DNA from: Edaphobacter sp. 12200R-103
GTDB taxonomy: Bacteria; Acidobacteriota; Terriglobia; Terriglobales; Acidobacteriaceae
Assembly: GCF_010093025.1 (NCBI RefSeq)
Contig: NZ_CP048114.1
Coordinates: forward strand, 2,728,001 to 2,792,000
Direction: 5' to 3'
DNA: 64,000 nt
In this document: piece by piece, positions 59,605 to 64,000 of the stretch
Layout of the letters: each line of letters begins with the position of its first letter
How positions within the stretch are numbered: position 1 is the stretch's first letter
Made by a program: the position numbers and the translations under genes
Notes under the pieces: generated by a model
Seen by the model: the letters and a program-made list of their open reading frames with translations, nothing else
Databases searched by the model: none
Told to the model about the DNA's origin: nothing

Positions 59605-62004
59605 ATGTCAGCAACCAGGACGAAGCGGCAGGAGACAGGAGCGCTCAGCGACGAAGAACTGCGTAAGATGGATGCCTACTGGCGTGCATGCAACTATCTA
59701 TGTGCCGGCATGCTTTACCTGCAAGATAATCCTCTGCTGCGCGAGCCTCTCAAGGCCGAGCATATAAAAAACCGCCTGCTGGGCCATTGGGGCTCCGATC
59801 CCGGCCAAAGCTTTACCTGGGTCCATCTCAACCGGCTGATCAAAAAGTACGACCTCAACGTGATCTATATCTCCGGGCCCGGCCACGGCGCTCCGGCAGT
59901 TCTATCGAACTGCTACCTCGAGGGAGTCTATTCCGAGATCTACCCGGACAAGAGCGAAGACATCGCCGGGTTGCAGAAGTTCTTCAAACAGTTCTCCTTC
60001 CCCGGCGGCATCGGCAGCCACTGCACGCCAGAGACGCCCGGCTCCATCCACGAAGGCGGCGAGCTTGGCTATAGCCTCTCGCACGGCTTCGGCGCGGCCT
60101 TTGACAATCCTGAACTGATCGTTACGGTAGTGGTTGGAGATGGCGAGGCCGAGACCGGCCCGCTGGCTACCAGTTGGCACGCCAACAAGTTTCTCGATCC
60201 CGTGCGCGACGGCGCTGTTCTGCCGGTCCTCCACCTTAACGGCTACAAGATCGCGAACCCGACCATCCTTGCGCGCATCTCGCACGAAGAACTCGACGCA
60301 CTCTTCCGCGGCTACGGCTGGACCCCCTACTTCGTCGAAGGCGACGACCCCGCTGCGATGCACCATCTGATGGCCGAGGTCATGGAGCGATGCGTCCTCG
60401 AGATCCGCGATATCCAGCAGAAGGCCCGCGACAAGGCATCACAATCGCCGGAGCGTCCCCGCTGGCCCATGATCGTCCTTCGCTCTCCCAAAGGCTGGAC
60501 CGGCCCCAAGGAGGTTGACGGTCACAAGGTGGAAGACTTCTGGCGCGCTCACCAGATCCCGATTCTCGATCCCAAGACAAACCCCAAGCACCTCAAGCAG
60601 CTCGAAGGCTGGATGAAGAGCTACAAGCCCGATGATCTCTTCGACAAAAAAGGCCGTCTCATCGAGGAGCTTCGCGAGCTCGCGCCAAAGGGCACGCGCC
60701 GCATCAGCGCCAATCCTCACGCCAATGGAGGCCTGGTGCGCAAACCACTCGAGCTGCCGGACTTTCGCAAGTATGCGATCGACGTTAAGAAGCCGGGACA
60801 GATCGAGGTCTCTCCCACCTATACGCTCGGTTCATTCCTCCGCGATGTTATGCGGCAGAACATGACCAGCTTCCGCGTCTTCGGTCCTGATGAAACTGCC
60901 TCCAACCGTCTGCAGGTTATCTATGAAGCCACCCCGAAGACGTGGATGGCAAAGATTCTCCCGGAGGACGCTGATGGCACCGACATCGCTCCCGATGGCC
61001 GCGTCATGGAGATGCTCTCCGAGCACACCCTCGAGGGCTGGTTCGAAGGGTATGTCCTCACCGGGCGTCACGGCTTCCTCTCCAGCTACGAGGCCTTCGT
61101 CCATATCATCGACTCCATGTTCAACCAGCATGCCAAGTGGCTGGAGAAGAGCAAGCTTGAGCTTCGCTGGCGTGCCCCCATCTCGTCGCTCAACCTTCTG
61201 ATCACCTCGCTGGTCTGGCGGCAGGACCACAACGGCTTCACCCATCAGGATCCCGGATTCGTCGATGTCGTCTCGAATAAAAGTCCGCACGTAACGCGGA
61301 TCTATCTTCCGCCCGACGCCAACTGTCTGCTCTCAGTCGCCGATCACTGCCTGCGCAGCACCAACTACGTCAACGTCATCGTCGCCGACAAGGCGCCCCA
61401 CCTTCAGTACCTCAGCATGGACGAGGCCGTCAGGCACTGCACGAAGGGCATCGGCATCTGGGACTGGGCCTCCACCGATGCCGGCTCCGAGCCCGATGTC
61501 GTCATCGCCTGCGCTGGCGATATTCCCACCGCGGAAGCCCTCGCCGCCACCGCCATTCTGCGCGAGCACTGCACCGACCTGAAGATTCGCTTCGTCAACG
61601 TCGTCGATCTCTTCCGCCTGATGCCCGAAACCGAACATCCTCACGGCCTGTCAGAGCGCGAGTTCGATTCACTCTTCACGCTCGATAAGCCGGTCATCTT
61701 CAACTTTCATGCCTACGCCTCGCTCATCCATAAGTTCACCTACCGGCGCAGGAATCATGACAATATCCATGTTCGCGGCTACAAGGAAAAAGGAAGCATC
61801 AATACTCCTCTGGAGTTGGCCATTCTCAATCAGATCGACCGTTTTGATCTGGCCATCGATGTCATTGATCGCGTACCGCGGCTGCAATCTTCCGCGGCCC
61901 ACCTCAAAGAATGGCTCAAGGACGAGATCATCGACAGCATCAACTACGCGCACCAAAACGGAATCGACCGCAAGGAGATTACGGGCTGGAAGTGGCCGCT
62001 CTAA
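59605..62004 (+). CDS. xfp: Xylulose-5-phosphate/fructose-6-phosphate phosphoketolase (799 aa)
   Basis: Thiamine-diphosphate enzyme. Signature blocks are [19 protein letters not shown] (about residue 91), [20 protein letters not shown], and the ThDP motif [20 protein letters not shown] (about 178). The C-terminal halves [10 protein letters not shown] and ITGWKWPL are also typical. It cleaves xylulose-5-P or fructose-6-P to acetyl phosphate and a shorter sugar phosphate. I chose ATG at 59605 with GGGAG upstream. It lies 70 bp after ackA on the same strand. Substrate preference cannot be read from sequence. Confidence 0.95.
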   Translation: MSATRTKRQETGALSDEELRKMDAYWRACNYLCAGMLYLQDNPLLREPLKAEHIKNRLLGHWGSDPGQSFTWVHLNRLIKKYDLNVIYISGPGHGAPAVLSNCYLEGVYSEIYPDKSEDIAGLQKFFKQFSFPGGIGSHCTPETPGSIHEGGELGYSLSHGFGAAFDNPELIVTVVVGDGEAETGPLATSWHANKFLDPVRDGAVLPVLHLNGYKIANPTILARISHEELDALFRGYGWTPYFVEGDDPAAMHHLMAEVMERCVLEIRDIQQKARDKASQSPERPRWPMIVLRSPKGWTGPKEVDGHKVEDFWRAHQIPILDPKTNPKHLKQLEGWMKSYKPDDLFDKKGRLIEELRELAPKGTRRISANPHANGGLVRKPLELPDFRKYAIDVKKPGQIEVSPTYTLGSFLRDVMRQNMTSFRVFGPDETASNRLQVIYEATPKTWMAKILPEDADGTDIAPDGRVMEMLSEHTLEGWFEGYVLTGRHGFLSSYEAFVHIIDSMFNQHAKWLEKSKLELRWRAPISSLNLLITSLVWRQDHNGFTHQDPGFVDVVSNKSPHVTRIYLPPDANCLLSVADHCLRSTNYVNVIVADKAPHLQYLSMDEAVRHCTKGIGIWDWASTDAGSEPDVVIACAGDIPTAEALAATAILREHCTDLKIRFVNVVDLFRLMPETEHPHGLSEREFDSLFTLDKPVIFNFHAYASLIHKFTYRRRNHDNIHVRGYKEKGSINTPLELAILNQIDRFDLAIDVIDRVPRLQSSAAHLKEWLKDEIIDSINYAHQNGIDRKEITGWKWPL

Positions 62005-62172
62005 ATCCTGCGTAAGGCAGGGCTAGTTCTCTCTCCACTCCCGCCTCATGCAGCTTGAAATCCTCGTATCCGTTCTCATACAACACCTTCGCACTCGCCC
62101 TCATCCAAGATAGGGAGCAATTGGCCTCCCCGCCTTCTTGTCTACACCTATCGTGAGGAGTGATCTTTTTCC

Positions 62173-63366
62173 ATGCAGAATTTTGCATGCCTTCTCCGGC
62201 CCAAGGTGGCTGCGATCTCTGCTATCGTTCTGGTCGTATTGGCTCTGGGTGTGGGGGTTCACATGCGCGGCAGCCTTCCCCGGGCGTGGAAGATGCTCCA
62301 TATTCCCGCGAATACGCCCCTGTTCGCCGATACACGAGGCATTACCCACGCCATTGACTGTGTACGTCATGGTCAGGATCCCTACACCGTCAGCACCTTC
62401 GATCCCTGGCATCGGCTCTACAATTACCCCCCGGTCTGGCTGATGGCCCGACACCTCGGGGTGACCTCGCGCTCCTCCGATCTGATCGGACTTCTCTTCG
62501 CCATCGCAGCCATCAGCGCGTACATCTTTCTGCTGAATGCCCGGACATTTCTCACCCAGGCAATCGTATTCCTTGCCGTTGCCTCACGATGCGTTCTGCT
62601 CTCGATTGAACGCGGCAATAGCGACCAGATTGTCTTTTTCCTTCTTGTCTTCGGGTTCTTCCTGGCCTGGCTTCTGAAGCCGCCGCTCCGCTCTCGTATC
62701 GTCGGTGCGCTTATCGCCATTCTCACTGTCTTGAAGGTCTATCCCATCGCCGCCGCAACCGTATTTCTGCACCATCGGCGCGGATGGAGGCGCATACTGA
62801 CTACCACCCTGGTAGCGGCGACGGCTCTGCTACTGACCAGTGGCAGCCGGCTCGCGCAGGTAATCGCCAATACGCCACGCAATCCGGATATCTCCTTTGG
62901 CACCTTTCCGTTCTTTTATGCTCTCAGCCGCCACACAGTGCATGCCCTTGCGCCTCTTGTGCTGGACCACCGGCTCGCATCACCCATCGGTGCGTTTTTG
63001 CTCGGCGGGATAGGCATCCTTCTCGGAATGCGAGCTGGCGACAGAATCGACCGCTTCCTGCCCGCGCTCGATCTCACCCAGCCCCGCGGAGCCATCGCTA
63101 CTGCCTGCCTCTCTATCTTCTGCTTAGCCTTTATCGCAGGCGCCAGCTTCGACTATCGGCTCATCTACCTGACGGGAGCACTTGCGTGGCTGGTCGAAGA
63201 CCTCGACCATTCCGGAACGAAACGCTCTCTCGCCGCCACTCTACTGATCCTCGTTCTCCTCTGGAAGCCCTTCTGGCTTTCTTTTACAGGCGAACTGGTA
63301 GATGGAATGGTGTTTTTGATGAGCATGGCCTGGCTGGGCAATGCCCTCTTTTGCACGCAAAAGTAA
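62173..63366 (+). CDS. GT87-like polytopic glycosyltransferase (DUF2029 type, 397 aa)
   Basis: About ten hydrophobic segments. Characteristic GT-C/GT87 elements are the periplasmic DPWHRLYNYPPVW near residue 77, SIERGNSDQIVFFLLVF near 140, and LKVYPIAAA near 185. GT87 enzymes transfer mannose or other sugars from polyprenyl-phosphate donors to lipids on the outer face of the membrane. ATG at 62173 follows GAGGAG at a longish distance. The gene has no obvious operon partner; the acceptor is unknown. Confidence 0.78.
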   Translation: MQNFACLLRPKVAAISAIVLVVLALGVGVHMRGSLPRAWKMLHIPANTPLFADTRGITHAIDCVRHGQDPYTVSTFDPWHRLYNYPPVWLMARHLGVTSRSSDLIGLLFAIAAISAYIFLLNARTFLTQAIVFLAVASRCVLLSIERGNSDQIVFFLLVFGFFLAWLLKPPLRSRIVGALIAILTVLKVYPIAAATVFLHHRRGWRRILTTTLVAATALLLTSGSRLAQVIANTPRNPDISFGTFPFFYALSRHTVHALAPLVLDHRLASPIGAFLLGGIGILLGMRAGDRIDRFLPALDLTQPRGAIATACLSIFCLAFIAGASFDYRLIYLTGALAWLVEDLDHSGTKRSLAATLLILVLLWKPFWLSFTGELVDGMVFLMSMAWLGNALFCTQK

Positions 63367-63468
63367 AGCCAGCAGCCCTCACGCCTGCCTGCACAATCGA
63401 CGCACCGAAATCGAAGATCTTCGGCGTCGCCGATCGTCGGCTCCTGAGTATCTCTACTGCAAAAACTA

Positions 63469-63834
63469 CTAAGACAGCTTCATTCGCAGTTCTCGCTCTG
63501 CCCTGTACCAGTCGTGCTCGTGAAAGCCATGCTGGCGTCCACGCTCTACAAAGTAAGCATAAGCAAGCTCTGTAATCTCGACACGGGTAGGCTCTCTGCG
63601 CCCTGCGACCGGAGCAGCCGTTTGCTGCGCGTGCTCAACCTGCCCGGGCTCTTGCCCGGCTGAATGCTGCTGAACCGGCTCCTGTGGAACCACCTTCGCA
63701 GCCTTCTTCGCCGGTGAAGACTTGGCGGAGGCCGCCTTCACCTTCTTTTCTCCCGCGACCACCTTGGAGGAAGCCGTTGTTGCGTTTTTCGCCGGAGCTT
63801 TGCGGGGTTTCTTCTTCTCGTCTTCGACACTCAT
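63469..63834 (-). CDS. DUF2934 domain protein with basic low-complexity N-terminus (121 aa)
   Basis: The C-terminal 45 residues (ITELAYAYFVERGRQHGFHE and DWYRAERELR) match the short DUF2934 helix-turn domain common in Acidobacteria and Proteobacteria. The first 70 residues are Lys/Ala/Pro-rich, like histone-H1-type or AlgP-like tails (KKKPRKAPAKNATTASSK). The ATG has GAGGAG seven bases upstream. Function unknown; the basic tail may bind DNA or polyanions. Confidence 0.85.
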   Translation of the reverse strand: MSVEDEKKKPRKAPAKNATTASSKVVAGEKKVKAASAKSSPAKKAAKVVPQEPVQQHSAGQEPGQVEHAQQTAAPVAGRREPTRVEITELAYAYFVERGRQHGFHEHDWYRAERELRMKLS

Positions 63835-64000
63835 TGCAAATTCTCCTCACCTGGGGAAATCTTCGCCACACCGTGCCGGGCTGCTTCTAGTCTAGAGGAG
63901 GATCGTTTCAATCGTGTCTCTCTCGATCCGCTTATCGATCGAAATCGACAGGATGACGCTCTATCCACCAGCACGGCCTCGCTCCTGCCTGCGGAACGCC

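Noticed and set aside
62007..62021. CCTGC-GTAAG-GCAGG hairpin after phosphoketolase
   Set aside because: The five-base stem with no T run is too weak to call a terminator.
1..64000. CRISPR array, rRNA genes or a prophage cluster
   Set aside because: No regularly spaced identical repeats, no rRNA-like blocks, and the only firm tail gene is the isolated sheath.
63880..64000. Possible gene running off the right end
   Set aside because: Neither strand shows a family-like sequence in this short stretch, so it cannot be supported.

Overview
The window looks like chromosome from an Acidobacteriota (Terriglobales-type) soil bacterium. The taxonomic hints are an Oar-like TonB receptor with an N-terminal carboxypeptidase-regulatory domain, a quinoprotein with an inserted cytochrome c domain, a heptaheme cytochrome fused to TPRs, a DUF2934 protein and GC-rich sequence. 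I could not run a search, so the taxonomy is inference.

Positions 1-20041 hold a sugar-oxidation locus. It encodes three SDR dehydrogenases, an SMP-30 lactonase, a YjhG/YagF-type aldonate dehydratase, an FAH-fold 2-keto-3-deoxy-aldonate dehydratase, an alpha-ketoglutarate-semialdehyde-type dehydrogenase, an ACS-family MFS importer, Tat-exported Gfo/Idh/MocA and TIM-barrel proteins, a PQQ dehydrogenase and the heptaheme cytochrome. This is the gene set of a Weimberg-type non-phosphorylative pentose pathway ending in 2-oxoglutarate. An IclR regulator sits inside the locus. Six promoter regions carry the same element: tandem ATTGC-N7-GCAAT palindromes spaced exactly 21 bp. A weaker copy precedes the TonB receptor at 47.8 kb.

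Positions 20.1-25.8 kb hold a very acidic Asp/Glu-rich protein, a translationally coupled pair of secreted proteins (the second a catalytically dead matrixin-like protein with Ig/IPT-like modules) and a type II NADH dehydrogenase. Positions 25.9-31.7 kb hold an iscR-iscS...iscU-iscA cluster split by an orphan contractile-tail sheath gene and a zinc-dependent phospholipase C gene. A small zinc-ribbon-like protein, a CDP-alcohol phosphatidyltransferase and tRNA-Val(GAC) follow.

From the tRNA-Val to an imperfect copy of its 3' part at 54282-54327 lies a probable 21.4-kb genomic island. It carries a three-gene operon of giant proteins without recognisable signal peptides (2344, 1253 and 1120 aa; 14.2 kb), the TonB receptor and a secreted beta-helix protein. 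I saw no integrase. The giant operon contains an OmpA-C-like segment, a phage-tail-fibre-like segment and a PLD-like domain that has lost its catalytic His and Lys. It is the best candidate for an undescribed system.

Positions 54.4-64 kb return to ordinary chromosome: a small PASDP-motif protein, an ACP plus beta-ketoacyl synthase pair, a MscS channel-acetate kinase-phosphoketolase operon, a GT87-like membrane glycosyltransferase and a DUF2934 protein.
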